DNA of 64,000 nt, taken from assembly GCF_002078875.1 (NCBI RefSeq), contig NC_034421.1, positions 1,836,917-1,900,916 of the forward strand, given 5' to 3'. Shown piece by piece: positions 1 through 15,242 of the stretch (position 1 is its first letter; each line of letters begins with the position of its first letter). Source of the stretch: Numida meleagris (taxonomy: Eukaryota > Chordata > Aves > Galliformes > Numididae). Below the pieces are notes generated by a model, which was not told where the DNA came from, did no database searches, and saw only the letters and a list, made by a program, of their open reading frames with translations. A program made the position numbers and the translations under genes.

Positions 1-674
1 TTCTGGTAGATGGCTAGATGGGAATGATTAGTTTAATTAATTTCTGGGTCATTGTAGGGATCAATTCTGGTGTTGTGGGCCATTAAGTTGGTTTGGTTTA
101 TCCCATAGCACTTGGTCATTATTAGCTCAGAGTCAATAAGCCACATTGCACAATCATAATCAATAGATGAAAAAGAATTCTGAAGGAAAAGAAAGAGAAG
201 GATGGATTTTGATCTTGCTTACATCAATAATTTCCCAGAAGCTGGTGGAATTCCCTGATGTAAAATCAATGTGAGCAAGTTCAAAATTGAGTTGTTTTGC
301 TTTGTCAAGAAGATAAAATGGAGAGCTTGGATTGTGCCTTTAAAGTCAGACATTTATAGATTAAATTTTATCTGCAATATCTTGCTCTCCAGAGATTTTC
401 TCCTCATTTATAGGCTTAAAATATCTGTGCTCAGGAGGAGGAAAAAAGAGGGATTTTGCACATCTGACTGAAAGAAACCTTTGATGGTACTTCAGGTCAA
501 TCACCACTCACCAAAATACTTTGTCATCTTATCTAATTGGTTACACTATTTAAAACCATTAGTATTTTCATTTAGGACCCAACATTGGATGTGTCAGACA
601 CTTACGCTCTATGGTTTTAGCATTAACCAAACATGTAGCTTGGCCCCGATTTCACCTGTGGGGATGTGAATATT
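1..674. other. Intergenic sequence, no feature recognised
   Basis: AT-rich noncoding sequence with only short chance frames. No repeat family was recognised up to the CATC-rich tract. Confidence 0.6.
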
Positions 675-730
675 TCAACATCTTCATCCTTCAACATCTT
701 TGACATCTTCATCCATCATCATCTTCATCA
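675..730 (+). repeat. Imperfect CATCTT/CATC-rich low-complexity tract
   Basis: Repeats of CATCTTCATC and TTCAACATCTT type occur just before the CR1 fragment that begins near 733. Confidence 0.6.
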
Positions 731-732
731 AT

Positions 733-1050
733 AACAGCAAACTAAGAGGTGCAGCTGACACAACAGAAGGGAGGGATGCCATCCAGGGGGACATGGACAC
801 ACTCGAAAAGTGGGCTCATGAGAATCTCATGAGGTTTAATAAGGCAAAGTGCAAGGTGCTGCACTTGAGTCAAGGCAATCCTGGGTACAAGTATAGACTG
901 TGAGAAGAACTCACTGAGAAGAGCCCTGCAAAGAAGGACCTGGGAGTCCCAATGGACCAGAAGCCAGCAGGGTGCTCCTGCAGGATGGAATGCCAACAGC
1001 ATCCTAGGCTGCATCAACACAAGATTCATCTGCAGATAGGGGAGAAAAAC
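733..1050 (+). mobile_element. CR1 LINE fragment, degenerate reverse-transcriptase ORF
   Basis: Translated on the + strand, this shows the C-terminal region of the CR1 ORF2 reverse transcriptase: [36 protein letters not shown] and then EKSPAKKDLGV, motifs typical of avian CR1. The frame is broken by a TGA at 901-903 and by a shift between about 965 and 990, after which NANSILGCIN continues in another frame. The copy is dead, and truncated at both ends. The exact right edge is uncertain because similarity fades after about 1040. Confidence 0.85.
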
Positions 1051-4000
1051 AAGCAACCTCTGTTCTTTGTGATGGGAGGACTCAGAGATGCTGACACATC
1101 TGCAGCAGCTCTACAGCTCAGGTTGATGCAGCCGGTTTCAAGTGAGCAATACGTCACTGACATCAACTGTGTGCTGGGAACAAAAATGCCCGGCCCTGGG
1201 AGCTTTCTGCTGGACAATTATTGCTGCTGTGAATATAATGCACTCAAGGGCAACAACAGAAAGTCTTGTTATAAGATGATTCCAATGGGTGCACGAACCC
1301 AAACTCTGCCATAAGCAACAGGTCTCTTGCATTGCAGGTGTGTCTATTACTGATACAGTGCATATATACTGATATATTATTGATAGATTGTGTAGATTTC
1401 AATGTTTTGCTTGTTCTTCTCTCTTAGAGAATAATTATGGCCTTCCCTCCATTCATCCATTAAATCAAACCTTGTTCTCAGCACAACGAAGAGTATTGCC
1501 CACTGGCTACGCTTGCTCTTGTGCTGAGACCTTGTCAACTCGTTTTCAGCCTAAAGCGAAAGCTTCTGGCTGAGTTCATCAGCTCCTTGGTATAAGGGGC
1601 TGAGAATGGAAATCACAGTCTGGGCTCTGCTCTGACAACCTGCTTGCCCTGCAACGAGGCCGCCAGCACTGCACCAGAGGAGCACGCATGCCCTCAGGCA
1701 GAACGAAATGACCGCTTCCCTGTGACAGCCAAACCTCAGGATGTGGTACAGCTGCATGCTGTGCTGCTCCGCTCATCTGTTTTCATAGGAAAATAATTAA
1801 TTTGCAGTGACTGACATTGTTTTATTTCCACCCCGTCACTGACATCTTGTTTGAGTTGCATCGTATGCCACAAATTGCTTGTCTTCTTCGGTCGCTGATG
1901 CGCTCTACTCCTTCTCTTTTAGTACGATACTCATTACAACCTGCTCTCTTATGCTGAGGCCAAGACTCCTGCTGTGCTTCCAGGTAATGTATTCTATTAC
2001 TGAGCAGTTCAGCTGGGGAGGAGAGAGGAAAGAAGGAAGGAAAAGCCTGGAGAGGGAAAATGGCCAAGTTGCAGGATTTCTGGGTCTCTGAAATAGTTCC
2101 AGAGTTCCTCGGTGTTCTGGAGGTCTTTCTGTGCACGATGAAAGCACTGGGCTTTCATATTGTTTGCCTTCTTTTGCAATACTTTATGATTCCCATATAT
2201 TCTGAGTTGTGATGATTTGTGACCAGTCTTTCATCATTACCCCGGGAGGAATTTTCTCTGAAAACACAGGAAAGAAACAACGCCCTGATGCAAGACTGCA
2301 AATGAGTAACTGCCATCAGACCGCGGCTTCTGTTATTCACCCCATTATTGCAGAATACTTATGACTGCAGTATGTGATCACCTCCCAGAATGATAAAGTG
2401 AAAATAAGGGCATCTCTCTCCTGCCCCCTCCCCTTCGCATTTACCTCCTGCCTCAGCTCTGCAGGCTGTCACACAGTGGGGAAGAGCCACAGCCTTCCCC
2501 AGACAGGGAGGAAAGCTCTGTGATTAAAGAGGTAACCATGGATGCAAAACATGTCAGCTAATTCCATTCTCTAACACATGTTTTCTGGAGGAATCCACCT
2601 AGTACCAAGCATTGTAAGTCCCTTGATTTGTAACAAAACCAATGGATGGTATAGATTTAAATCATGTTAGGAATCAGGACTGCAGGTCCTTCAATGTCTT
2701 GGGTGCAGGCTGTGAAGTGAGGATTTGAGCATCGCCCTGGCTCACAGGCAGTAATGGATCCATGCAGATCTAGAAAGCACTCACACGCTGAGGTCATGGG
2801 ACCTGCAGACATATCCAAAACCAACGACTCCATCTCCTTGCTCTGGGGTTATTCTCCATTTTCAGAAATATAGGAGAAACCAATTTCTCATCATTCATAT
2901 CTGAGATTACTTCCACAAAACCAGTGATCCTCTGAGCGCTAGAAACCAGGGGTCTGCTTTCCTATGGATTTGCATCTCTGTGCCAGGACCCCCTCTGGAT
3001 CTTCTAATAAGCACTGAATTCATGACACAGCCATTCTCTTTACTGGGCACAAATAGGATTTCTCTTCCACACCAGCCACCCACAGCCACAAGATGCACTG
3101 AGCTCACTCTCCCTACCTGTCAGTAACGAGCTGCCAAGGCTCATTTCCACTAAGAAATTGCCTTTGCTCATTTAAAACATTCATATCCTCAGCTGCTACA
3201 GCAGAAAGAATATAGAGCCTAATACAATTAATTTTCAAGCCAGCTTTACTTACATCCGAGCAAAATTACTCTTTGCTTTCAATTCTGATCTCCCAGAATA
3301 CTTTTGTCATTTCAAATTCTGTTTGTATATCCCTGAAACTATACTGGCATCAAATCAGCATAAGATAAGCGAGAATCAATTGAGGGAAGTTTAATCTAAA
3401 TCACTTAAAATTGTATTTATCAAAATCTCGGGTTCACTCCACAGCACCAAGGCAGAGACAGCATTCTCACTGCAGCCGGTAGAACGGCTCCAGATGTGCT
3501 GGCATGGATGAAAGCAGATCTGCAAATCTATCCATATCCAGGGAAAGCAGGTAAAAATCCTGGTTTCAACTTTTAATTGGTTGTACAGGGCAATAACTTC
3601 ACCAAGAGCTCTCTCTGGAACAAGAGGGAGTGATTCCACCCGCTTAGAAGAGCAACATAAAAGCAACAAAAGCTAACTTTCATTGGGATGGGTTTTCATC
3701 AAGAAGCACCAGCACCGCAAACACAAACATGCCCAGTTTTGAACAGAAGCTTTTAGGGCAGCCTGCATTTCTACTATTTTTTTTTTTGCTTCAAAAGCAG
3801 ATGGACATATATTTGGGGTACATATAGAACCACATCTTTTGGACAGCTTCCACATCAGGTGCCATTTTACAAAGCTGAGTTCCTTATTCTTGGCTACTAA
3901 CACTAAAGCTGCTGTTCTTATGAGCATATTATAATGTATCAATTTATATTCAGAACAAAGAACCTAGGGTTATCCCATCATCACAAATCCTTGTAAGCTT

Positions 4001-7000
4001 GATTATTTTTTGTTTCCATCATGTAGGAGGATTATGGTTTCCATAAGAAAAATAAAACAATTTTTTTTTAAAATTACTTTTCCTCTCCCTTCTTTCCTCC
4101 CCCAGTTTAATTTTGAAATAAAGAATACTTCATTTTCTTTTTTTTCCTTTTAGGCATTTGTTGCACATTACAGGCTGAGGTGGAATGTGCCTTTCCCCAC
4201 ACAGGCACTAACCTGCCGGCCAGATGTGCGCTCTGGCACACTGACAGCACTGGTTCACTCATGTAGAGACCCACAGGACAGTTTGGGGCTGATCTGTATT
4301 ACCTAGCAGGACAGAATTCTTGTGACATCAACCGGCACCAGGTCGGGGTTTCTTTCCTCCACCTCTTCTTTTTCCCCCAAAAAAAACACTAAGGAAACCA
4401 GATAAATTCTGAACAACTTCTGTGAAAGTGCTGAGGAATCCACTGAAGATGCTCAAGCAGGGAGTTCTCACTAGCATGAAGCAGCCAAAAAAGAATTGTC
4501 TGCTCCATCTCCCGGATGCTCAGCTGTGCTACTCATCCACCAGACAATGAGGTGCGAGGTGACACGCCAGGACTGCGCTGTTTGCCAGAATTAGGCAGCA
4601 CGATGCTATAACTCTCAAGGCGATTTTCTCTTCCAGTGAAAAACTTCAAGACAACACCAAGTCCTCCACCTCAGGAAACTGTATATTCTTTTGAAAAAGC
4701 ATTTCAATGGAAAAAACATCCTGCACTCGGCTCTTCCTTGCCTAAAAGCTCCTAGGACGGGAACAAACTGCAGTGCTTCCCCATGGGTGATGGCATCGCT
4801 GCAGGGCAGAACCTCACAGCATTTCCCATCCAGAGCCACACAGACCCACTGTGTGTGCTGGCTCTGCCCTGGCGGCCTTTGGGAGCTTGCTTTTATGTAC
4901 CTATTTACAAAGAAACACACTTTAAGTGTCTGCTCCATGCAGGCCCATCACTTCAATATAGGAAATGGGAACAAAGAGAGAATTTACAAAGAGATGGAAA
5001 GGAGCTATGTTTCATAAACATCTGTCTATCAGCTTAACTTTGTTCACCTTTTTTATTGCTTCCTCTCCTGTGGTGCCTTTGCACAGCTAACTCCTCAGGC
5101 AACACCTTCAGATTTTGAGCTGTTTGGGTGTAGCTGTGCCGTGCATTTTTATGGGGGTGCTCCACCTCTTTCCTGGAGCCTTGCCACGGCTTTGCAAGTC
5201 AGAAGAAAAGAGAATGGAGTTGGGAACCCGTCCAACTGTGTGTTTGCATCAGATCATTCTGGAAGGATTTCATCCCGAGACTGCACTCCTCACTCGCTTT
5301 GCCCAGAAAAGTCACGTCTATGGAGAAAGCATTCCACAGAAAGCTGGAGTCTAGAAAAGGATTCCTACCATAAAAAAATTCCACACCCATAACCCATGTG
5401 AATAGAAATAGCACTCCAGCTTAAAAATAAGCAGTACGTAGGGGTAGCAAAGATCCTCAGGTTCATTTTCCAGAGCAAGTTTCCTTCCCTCACTCTCACG
5501 TTCCAGGGCTTACTGGCCTTGCTGTGCCTCACTCCATTAATCCCTTGGGAACTTGCACAGTTCTCAGGGATCCTCTGGAATGATGCCACCCGAAGTGTCT
5601 GGATGCAATTCATCAGTGATCTGTACATCGCTGACAACACGAGCTGTTTGAGATACTCAGCATTCAGTCCTGACCTGTGACACTGCAGGAAGGAACAGTG
5701 AATGCTGAGTATTTGTGCTCGTAAGCAAACAAAAATGGAGAAAACCTGGGCTTCTGGCCACTGCTTCCCTCCACTGTGCTTGTCCAGGTTTCCCTGTACC
5801 TCTGCACATTGGATTAGCCATAGACTATATATAGAGCTCTGCTTTCACTATTAACCTGAGGAGGAATGACAGAGGTCTCTGTGTACCACACACGCCCTCC
5901 CAGTGCTGCCATGGCAATGGGCTGGACACCACATTGGTTCCTAACGTTCTGGGAACGGAGTGCTCCTTCAGAGAGACTCAGTAAGTGCTCAGACTGAGGT
6001 ACTCACAGCTCAGTACAGTTACAGTTCCCCTCCTGAGGTGGTAACAAAAGAACTAAACTGCAATCCGGGCTTCGCAGTCAGTGATCTCCACTCTTCCACA
6101 GAAATGCAACAACAACAAAAAAACCAATACTGACCCCTCGCACCCCAAAAGAGCAACCACACACACAGAACTGTCAGAGAGGCAATGGGAGCTGGCAATG
6201 CTCGGGTTCTCCCCACAGCTACAAGGGGACTGGGCTGCAGTACCTGTTCCTGCAGGAGAGCCAATGGCTCTGCCTGCTTTACAACAAAGGGAAAGCTCCT
6301 AAAGGCGCCATGGTTGCCCCAGAGCAGCAGGCCGCTCCCAGCAGAGGATGCTCCAAGTGCCTAAAGCAAGGATCCCGCCAGGCCCATCTCGCCCTCAGGT
6401 GATTTCTGCTCCATGATGGTGAAGGGTCAGTCTGATTCACTCACACGGAACAGAGGACAACAATCTGCTTTGATTACTGCCTGGAACTGCACGTTTGAAT
6501 CCTGCCCCGCACGCTCAGAAGTCCAGCCCAACGCCAGTCCCAGCAGCGTGGATTAATGAGATCTTTCCTCCAGAAAGGGAAAGGGAACGAAGGACAAAAA
6601 CGTCCCTTCATTTGTCTTTTGCATGTTGGGTTTTACTGCAGATTTGTTAACGTCTGGACAAAATCATTAGCATTCTTTAAGAAGTCCAACTCTCTAGCCA
6701 AAGCTAAAATTAAATTGATGGATTCTCCTTGACTCCCAGTTATGAGGTGAGTGAAGAAAATTCTTATAAACATGAAGGACCTTGACACAGCCATCTGAAA
6801 ACTGCCCGGGTAATAAATTAAAGATTTTTTTGGAATATAATCGTTCGCCGCTCATTTCGCCCCGCTCCTTTTACCAAAGAAGGTTTTTGTATATATTTCA
6901 GCTCCTTCCTTACAAGAACTCTTGTGTGACTGAGACGAATTTGGAAACGTCTCCGTCACGTAGTTCCAGCAGCGAGCAGGAAATGAAACGTGAGCAGTGC

Positions 7001-10000
7001 AGTTCAGCATCACTTCAGTCTTCCCCATGAGCTGCCGTTCGCTTCAGATGTTCACAACAAAGATTCTAATTAACAATCCCAGTGGATCTGCTTTCTAAGA
7101 AAACTATCATTTCCACGATAATGCCTCGCGTCTCAGAGAGAAACTGCTAACGGGCACCAGAGAGAGAAAAAGGTCTGTGCTGCAAGGACATTTATACATG
7201 AAAATTGGGTCAGAAATCACTTACCAAGATTACAGCTATCAGAAGTACTGTGTTTCCAGCTGGAAAATTGGGTTTATCAAACTGCTGCTTAATTTGGATG
7301 ATCTGATTGGAAACCTGACATTGTGACCTGCACACAGCCTCCGTCAGCCCTCCCGTTCCCATGCAAATGAGAAGAGAATTTGCCCACTGAGTGTGATGGG
7401 AGTTTGCCTTAATAGGCAGTGAAAGTTCGGGTGCAGCGCGAGGAGACGTCGCTAATGTAATCCTGAACCACATTCTTCCCAACCTTAAAACTGTAGAACC
7501 AAATTCTTCTGTGTAGCCGCATATATTTTATTAGATTATCCCAAAGACCTCATATTCCAAAGGTCCTATAAGTGGAATTTCATTCTTCCTCCCCCACCCC
7601 TTTCTCTATTATCCTTGGCGATATTATCCATATGTCTCAAAGTAAGGTAGTTTTACAGACTATTTTGCCTTGTTACAAATATTTACATTTTCTCATATTG
7701 CTGTTTCTTTTGGATGAGTCACACTGTCTCCATCTCACTGTTGGTCACATTTTCATTGCTTGTAAAATCGCACAACATTTTCACACGTAGGATGAAAGCG
7801 ATAAAACTCCCCTTTCTCTGGTGTAAAGAGCACATCTAATTTGCTTCATGATCTTTTTTTCCCAGATTTTAATAGTTAATAAATTTACTGTTTTGCTTTA
7901 GAGAAATGGAACATTTTGCTTTCTCTGACAGGGCGTTGGAGGCTCAGTGCCGTCTTTAATTAACACAATGCATCGGAGATCTATTGACTTAGGTGGAGCT
8001 GCATCACTTCACATGAACAGAAGACTCCGTCTCCAACATGGTTGGAAAACCAAGCTCTCCCGGAAGCACAGCACAAGGAGCTTACAAACTAAAAAGAGAA
8101 AAGGATCTTTCACATCTGTTTCACTGCACATCCAGTTCACAAGGCCTCCAACATTACAGCAACCCTGCTATTTCACAGGGCTGGTTTAGAAAGAGACTCC
8201 AAGTAAGACGCTTAAATGTTATCTCTCTACTGGTTTCGCTACAATTTCTGTATGTTTTTCTGCCACAAGGATTCATACCACACTGTTTTTGTCTCATGGC
8301 ATTTTAGCACAACTGTTGAGGAACCTATACAGATAGAAGTTCAACACACACACAGGGAGGAAAAGGGAAGGGAGACTCCTCTTTTTCCATGCCCACTGCA
8401 GTGTTTGAAGCAGCTGAACCAGCTCAGGTTTCCAGGAGCTGCCTTCCCAGGTGCACAAATCTCATAAAACAGTCAGTGAGGTTTTAAGGGACAGCAGCAG
8501 GCACAGGGACACAACTGCTAAACCACTCCGGCCCTTTCCTGCACTCGTGCTCACATTGTGCTTCCCCACCCAGCAGTCCGGAGCTGGGGGCCCAGGCCTC
8601 ACATCAGCTGCTCACCTGCTCTGGGTGTTCTTAAATTTGCAAAGCAAGCTAGAGGAAAACAACAGAAATGAGCCTGGTAACTTATTGTAGGTGGATGATT
8701 AAATGCATCAAGATTGCAGCTGTGATTACCAAGCTTTCAACTCAGGTGATGCCAGTTTAGTTTTCTATTCTTCTGCACATGTACATTGTGTTAGAACAGC
8801 TTCACTGCAGCAGTGCCAGGGCTGCACACACACTCTGTTCATCATCACAACCAACCAGCCTTACAAACTACTTGGCCAAGGCATGCTTCATTGAAATAAG
8901 GCACCCCCTCCATTTATGCAGCAGCTAAAGCACAAGGCTTCTCCTCAGGGCAACACTTGGCTTTAGGAACACAGCTTTACCAAACACCTGGGGATGCCAG
9001 CACAAGTGCAGCCACTCCTCCAAGCTCCAGAGCAGACAGACAGCAGAAGATCTGTGCACACAGCCCAGACTGAGTCAACATGAACGCGTCTTATCAGTGT
9101 TTGGGCAAAGTGCAACAAAGCCAACCGCCACTGGAAGCATCCACAATACACCGGGCCCAGTGGAGATGAGGAGGACCTGGGCAGGTGTGTAAGGAGCCCG
9201 GAGGAGCCGTGTGCTGATGCCATGTAGCCACCCCCCAGCCTCAAGCTGCCTGGCAGGGGTAGCATGCAGGCCCTACCCCAGCTTGCAGCTGTAGGCACTG
9301 CCAGAGAGCTGTGTGCCCTGACAGGCTGCTCTCTGCAGAGCAGGGCCTGAGGGATGCGGGGCTGGGCTGCTCGGGCAGGAGAGCAAGGAGGAGGGCGGGC
9401 AAAGCAAAGCGTGGGAAAGGACATGGGAAATCTGGGAGTGAAAATACAAAAATGGGCTGTGACCGTTTATTCAGCATAAATATTTCTCACCCTGGGAGAG
9501 CCCTGGTTTTCTGATTGTGTCCTACATCATGACAGCACATGGAACAAATTAACTTGGAGCCATGACCTACAATGAGATCAGAAAAGACTGTTCAAACTAG
9601 AAGTTGTGAGCTGATGTCAAAATACTGAGCAGTTGTTTTCTTACAGCCTTTAGGATGATCCCCTGCAGCAAAAGGCTTCAATGTATTCCACAGCAGAGCA
9701 TGCCTGCTAACAGCTTTCAAGCACTTAAACCCCTGGGAAGCGGGGCTATCCCTCACTCATTAGCCTCATTTGATCAAATGGGACAAGCACAAACAAGAGC
9801 AAAACCAACAAACTGCAGCCATGGAACCATCGTTTCCCAGAAACATCCAGTAGGTGTGAAATAGCTGGAGACCCCAGCAAAACCACATCAAACCTGCGAG
9901 ATACATAGCTGTACTTGGCACATGGATGCTAGCTTTGAACTTGCTGCGGTCTTTTTGAATCACATCCAAAGTAGGAGAAAGCCAGTGCGACCTCCTCTTC

Positions 10001-13000
10001 TGCAGCAGAGACAAAGCCACATCTGTCCAAGTGGCTCATGCACAGAGAGGGGTGATGCACAGAAGTGGCAACAAACGAGCAGTCCCTCGCAATAAAGAGC
10101 AGATTCTATTTTTTTTTTCCCCCCACCAGATTTTCTGCAATCCTCAGAATGCAGAGATAGGTCTCAACAAGCACACTGAGTCCCATGTGCAAGAACAAGT
10201 GCATCTTCCTTTCTCTCTAGCTGCTTTCCCCATCTTGGTACATTTACAGTAGTCAAGTTCTTGCCTTACTTTATGTTTCCCATGTCCCAAATTCAGGCTG
10301 CACCTCGATCACGGCAATCAGCCTCCTAAGAAAGGATTTGTACCCTAACAAAAAGCTTTGTTGTGCTCTCCCTGTCACCCCCTTCTCCAAGGCTGCTAGA
10401 GCAGACACGTTAACCCACGAGCAAACAGCCTTGGACGATTAACTTAAATCTCACGTCACCGTCTGGGAGGCTGCTGTTGACAATGCGCACACAGAAGGAT
10501 GACAAGAAGGATGAGACAGGAGGAGTGCCACCAGATGTCATCAGACATTACCAACCGTCACCGGGCCCGGGGCTTTCCCAGGGAAGCATGCCAAGGAGGC
10601 AAGGAGTCCAAGGGCGGCAGTGCAGCGGCACGTAGCTCAGCCAGGGTGAGAGACCCTGAGCTGTTGCCTATAAATCTCCAAAGACCGGTGAAACAGAACT
10701 AGAGAAAGCAAGTAAAGCAGCAGGGGGACCACTCTAGAAGCAAACGACAGAGCATCACCGAACCATATGCAACCCCACAAAGATAATGGCCCTAAATTAC
10801 CTCTCACTTGCACTGGTTCATTAAGAATTTGATAGAGCTCCACCAGTGCTGTTGGAAGCCTGCAAAGAGAGCTAAGTGGACTCTGGATCAGGCCCCAGGA
10901 CTGGAAAATATATTAGGTCATAAAGTACAGTATTACATATTTTATAAGGGAAGAGCTATCAACATCTGCTCCACCCAGTGAACATACAAAAACAGCTGGA
11001 AGTAAGAACAGCTGTGCAGATCCCAAGCTCTCTTTAGCTGCAGCTTCTTCCAGCCACTCCTGAGCTCACGCTAGAAAGACATTTCTACAGCTTCTGTCTG
11101 TAGGAGGAATCTTAAGACCATGAGAAAACCATTATGTTCAGCAATACACACGAGTAAAATAATTACAGCATAAGGAAGATGTACTTAATATCGTCAGTTA
11201 TGTGAGTTAACCTATGAGTATATAAACATGGGCAATGAGAGACATGTTTGCAGGCACCTTTAGTGCATACTTCTTCCATAAGAAATTTCCAGCCAAGATC
11301 TTGGTATTTGCTAGCCTGATTTAAAACACTTATACAACCACAGCCCAACTCAGAGCAACCACTGCTTACACATAAGATTGTTCTGTTAAGGTCTGTGTGG
11401 AACCATGGGCAACTGGGGATACACAACCTCATTAGCAGCCTCTCCACCCACTGCTTCTCACCCCCAAGGTGGGGATTTTTAGACCTGCACTGAACTGCTT
11501 GTGTCCCAGGCTGCACTCCTCACTCACAGGGCTGATTCAGATCACACTGACAAATCTACCATTATGTCCACCTGCTTTTCCAAGAGGGGAAAAATCGGTG
11601 GTACAATCTGGACAATTTTGTATCTAATTTCTTTTCCATCATGTCTGGGAGGTGGATCCAAATGGTGCTTTTCCATCATGGTTGTCTCCCTCCCTTAGGG
11701 ATATAAACTGGAGCATATGTTGTACTGAGCAGGCTGCTTCATCACTCAACCTAAACATCTCACAGTTTATAAAGAAACTGGTTCACTCTTAGGCAAATGA
11801 TCCTAGCTACGTGGGAATAACAGGTAATTAATTGTCATAAGGACTTGTATTTAATTTTTACTTAAAATAGAGGGTAAAATATACAGAACGCATTGCTTTG
11901 CGGCGCGCTCATGGAAAACACCTCTGGCTGGATAGCATGTGTAAGAGATGCTCAGAGTTTTGCATAACAAACCAAACAAAACGTGGAAAACAGCGTGTCT
12001 GAGGCTGCTTTGAGCTGTGCTCACATGGAGCCGTCACACCACAGAGGTGTCCATCACAACCCACATAGAACAGCTATTCCTTCCCAGAAACACTATATCA
12101 TGGCCTATGCAGGCAGAGCAATGGATGTCACTCTGATGGACACCTGGAAGGTCCCAGGGTGGCCAGCACTGCTGGAGTAACACCACCCTCAAGCTGCACC
12201 ACCCTCTGTCAACTACAGCAGCACTACTGAAACCTATACAGGAGAGATACTTCTGGAGGTTGGTGTTGCTGATGTGCTGGATACCACTGTCCTGTTGCTT
12301 CTGATGGCAGGCTTCTCCCATCAGATTTTACCCATACATAAGAAGTAGAACTAAAACAATCACTCAGTCAACAATGAAGACAGGAGGTGAGAATCTCTGC
12401 CAGTTTAACACGAATATAGCCCTGATGCAGAGGAGTTCCCAAGGGACGGACTGCTGTGGTGGAGGACCCCTCCAGTCCTTCACAGCGAAGTGATGGTGCA
12501 GAAGCTCTCCTAATACTGGTGATGTCAAGGAGCTGAGCTCAGAGATCCAGCTGCTGAAGTTAGCTTGTAATAAATGCGCTAAAACCAAGGGCAGTCCTAA
12601 GCACTGGGTGACTGCTAACATAGTGCCAAGAGTCAAAAGAACAGAGATGAAGCAGGTAATAACTGTAAGCCAGCCGGCCAGCACAGCGCTCAGCAAAGCG
12701 GTGCAAAGCTGATACAAACTTCAATTAATAAAAGTAATTAAAAAGAATAAAGTATAGCAATATAATTAACACCAGTAACCACGGTTTACGGAAAACAGGC
12801 CTATCATACACATCTAATTTCATTCTTTGATGAGATTACGAGTTTGGTTGATGAAGATAACGGCAAAGACGTAACGCACGCGGAGTTGGGTGAGTCAGCT
12901 CAGCAGAACACTGCGGAACATCTGCCAAGGGAAGGCTGCACATAGTGTGAGGCCGCGGTGTGTCACGCAGTGCACGGGCCTAGCTCCAAACCAGCAGGAG

Positions 13001-15242
13001 CCAACAGCAGAAGGTAAGAAGCTCATCGTGGAGAGCAACGCGCATTACGGGGAGATTCTGGGCACTCATGGTGCTATTTAATGCAGGCAAATAGAGTTTC
13101 GCAGCTCTCAGCGAGGAACATCGGCCATTGCTGCAAGAAGGAATGCATGGGAAGGTGGAAAGCTGGGAGCTAGGCCAGAACTAAGCTCTGGAATGAACTG
13201 AATGCAAGCCCTCTCTTTAAGAATTTTCTTCTTTCCCTGAAGCAAATTTGATCCTTCAGTCCATGAAAAGAATAGAACCGGGGGGGAGATTTTTATCTCG
13301 GCGCATAGCACCTGTTGTGTTTTATTGCTTGCATTTTTTTTTTTTTTAAGGCTGCTGAAGATTGGTGTGGGTAAAGTTTGAAGCCATTCGGCAAAATATT
13401 TTATATATTATTTACGGAGTTTAATCCGTTTAATTAACCAGCAAAACAATGGAAAGGTGATTTAATACCGTGTTTGTGCACACAAAAGAAAGCAGTGGGT
13501 ATCAAAGGAACCTTTCATCAAATGAAGGACGGCAGAACCAGCACCAAGGTCCTAAACGTGAAGCCAAACAATTTTAAGTGAGCAATTATGAATGCAATTT
13601 AATAGAAAAAGATATAAACGGCTTGCGTGATTCTACTGAGGAAATGGTTGATTCTGCAATTTTAAGCATATTAAAAAACCAAAACTAAATCCAAGTTACT
13701 TTTCTTAAAGAAAAGAAGAACCAACTATACATCTTCAGACTAATATAGGGGGTCACTGGCCTTCATTAAACAAAACGTCAGAGTAGATGTTCTCATGGTC
13801 CTTTCTGGCCTTGAACCAAATAAATCCCTGAAGAAGCAGACTGCTTTTTCTGTAAATAAAATTTCAGGATGACTTCTGGTTTCCAGCCAGTTCTAAATAC
13901 ACTTTGAATTGTCCAGAGTTCTGCCTGTTTTTCCCATTCTGCCCTGAGTATTTCAAGCAGGTCAGTACAATTATTGATAAAACATATTTCCCACCAAAAA
14001 GGAGATTGTTCGGTCAATAATTTCCATTGGCATTCATATATTTTCACATGCTTACAACCAACTCTACAGAGCGCTGGGTTCTTCTCAGCATTTCCTGGTG
14101 CAAACCAGAACACTTTGTCATCAAAATGTCCATACAATTTTGTTTTGTATTTTTTTGTCTTGCCCATATTTAATGTTTTGTGAGTAATCGATGAACGAAA
14201 TTGATGTATGAAGCGGTTGTTTCTTCCAGCCTTTACATCCAGAAAGTTACATCACCACCATCTGCTGAAGTTTTTCACTCCTGCAGCACATGGCAGGATC
14301 CTATTAACATGGGGCAGTTTCCCACTGCAGCACTACACACAGAGCCGTGTTTTTTTGCATTTCCATTGCTACGTGATACTTGAGCTTAGCAGACAACTGC
14401 ACAGAAGGACAGCACTGACAGAAATTTTGGGCCAGATCCAAAGTGCATTAAAGAAAATGGAGAACTGTGATTGAGCTAATGGAACAGGACCTCCAGGACC
14501 ATGTTTTCCCATAGTTCCTTATGGTACATCTCCATCCTTACCACCATTTTTGGTGGGACAGGCTCGGCAAAGAGGCTCTGTGCAAAGCCCTGGCATCTTG
14601 GCTGAGATGCCCAGGAGGAAGCATGGCAGCATCCCATGGGAAGGCACTGTGCTGCTCCATGTGCTCTGAACCACTCCCCACAGCTCACACCCATGGAGCA
14701 AAAACCAGAAGAAACAACATCCTTCTGCCGGTCATCTGGCCAGCAAGGGCAAGGATGCTGTGTTTTGGTCATTCATCTTTATTTTTAGCAATAAGGCCAA
14801 ATACGTGTTGGCTTATCTCACTGTGGAATTCCAACTTGGGAAAACTAAGGATGAAGTGGTATCCCCTAATGAAAAGCATACACTCTGCTGCAACCTACAG
14901 GCCACAGCTGGTATCCTTCTGCCAAGAAATGCCTTTCTGGGGGTAAGACTTTCTGCTTGTCTTTCCTCAGTGCTGTACTGAACTGCTCCAATACAACCAG
15001 TACAAGTGAAAGGTGAACTAAGCACAATCTGTTCCCAAAGCCTTTCCCTAACAAGTACCAACATATGTTCTCCTTCCGTCTCCCACCAGGGCACACACTT
15101 ACTCCCTTTACACCCCCAGCACTCCCAAGTCTAAACCCAAATCTCCCTCCATGCTTTGTTTTGGGTACATTTGAAACAAGTACACAGCAGAGTCCATCAG
15201 AGCTGCATGCTCTGTACCAGCACTCCTCCAAACAACACGCAG
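1051..15242. other. Intergenic sequence without recognisable genes
   Basis: No exon with plausible splice sites and known protein similarity is seen. Homopolymer T runs occur at 3777-3787 and 13334-13347. TGGATCAGGCCCC at 10884-10896 may be a scrap of the old palindromic repeat class. The minus-strand frame at 13793-14167 (124 codons) has no recognisable motif and a length expected by chance. Confidence 0.55.

Noticed and set aside
13793..14167. Minus-strand frame of 124 codons with many Trp
   Set aside because: It looked at first like a degenerate element-derived protein, but no family motif could be named and the length is expected by chance in 64 kb.
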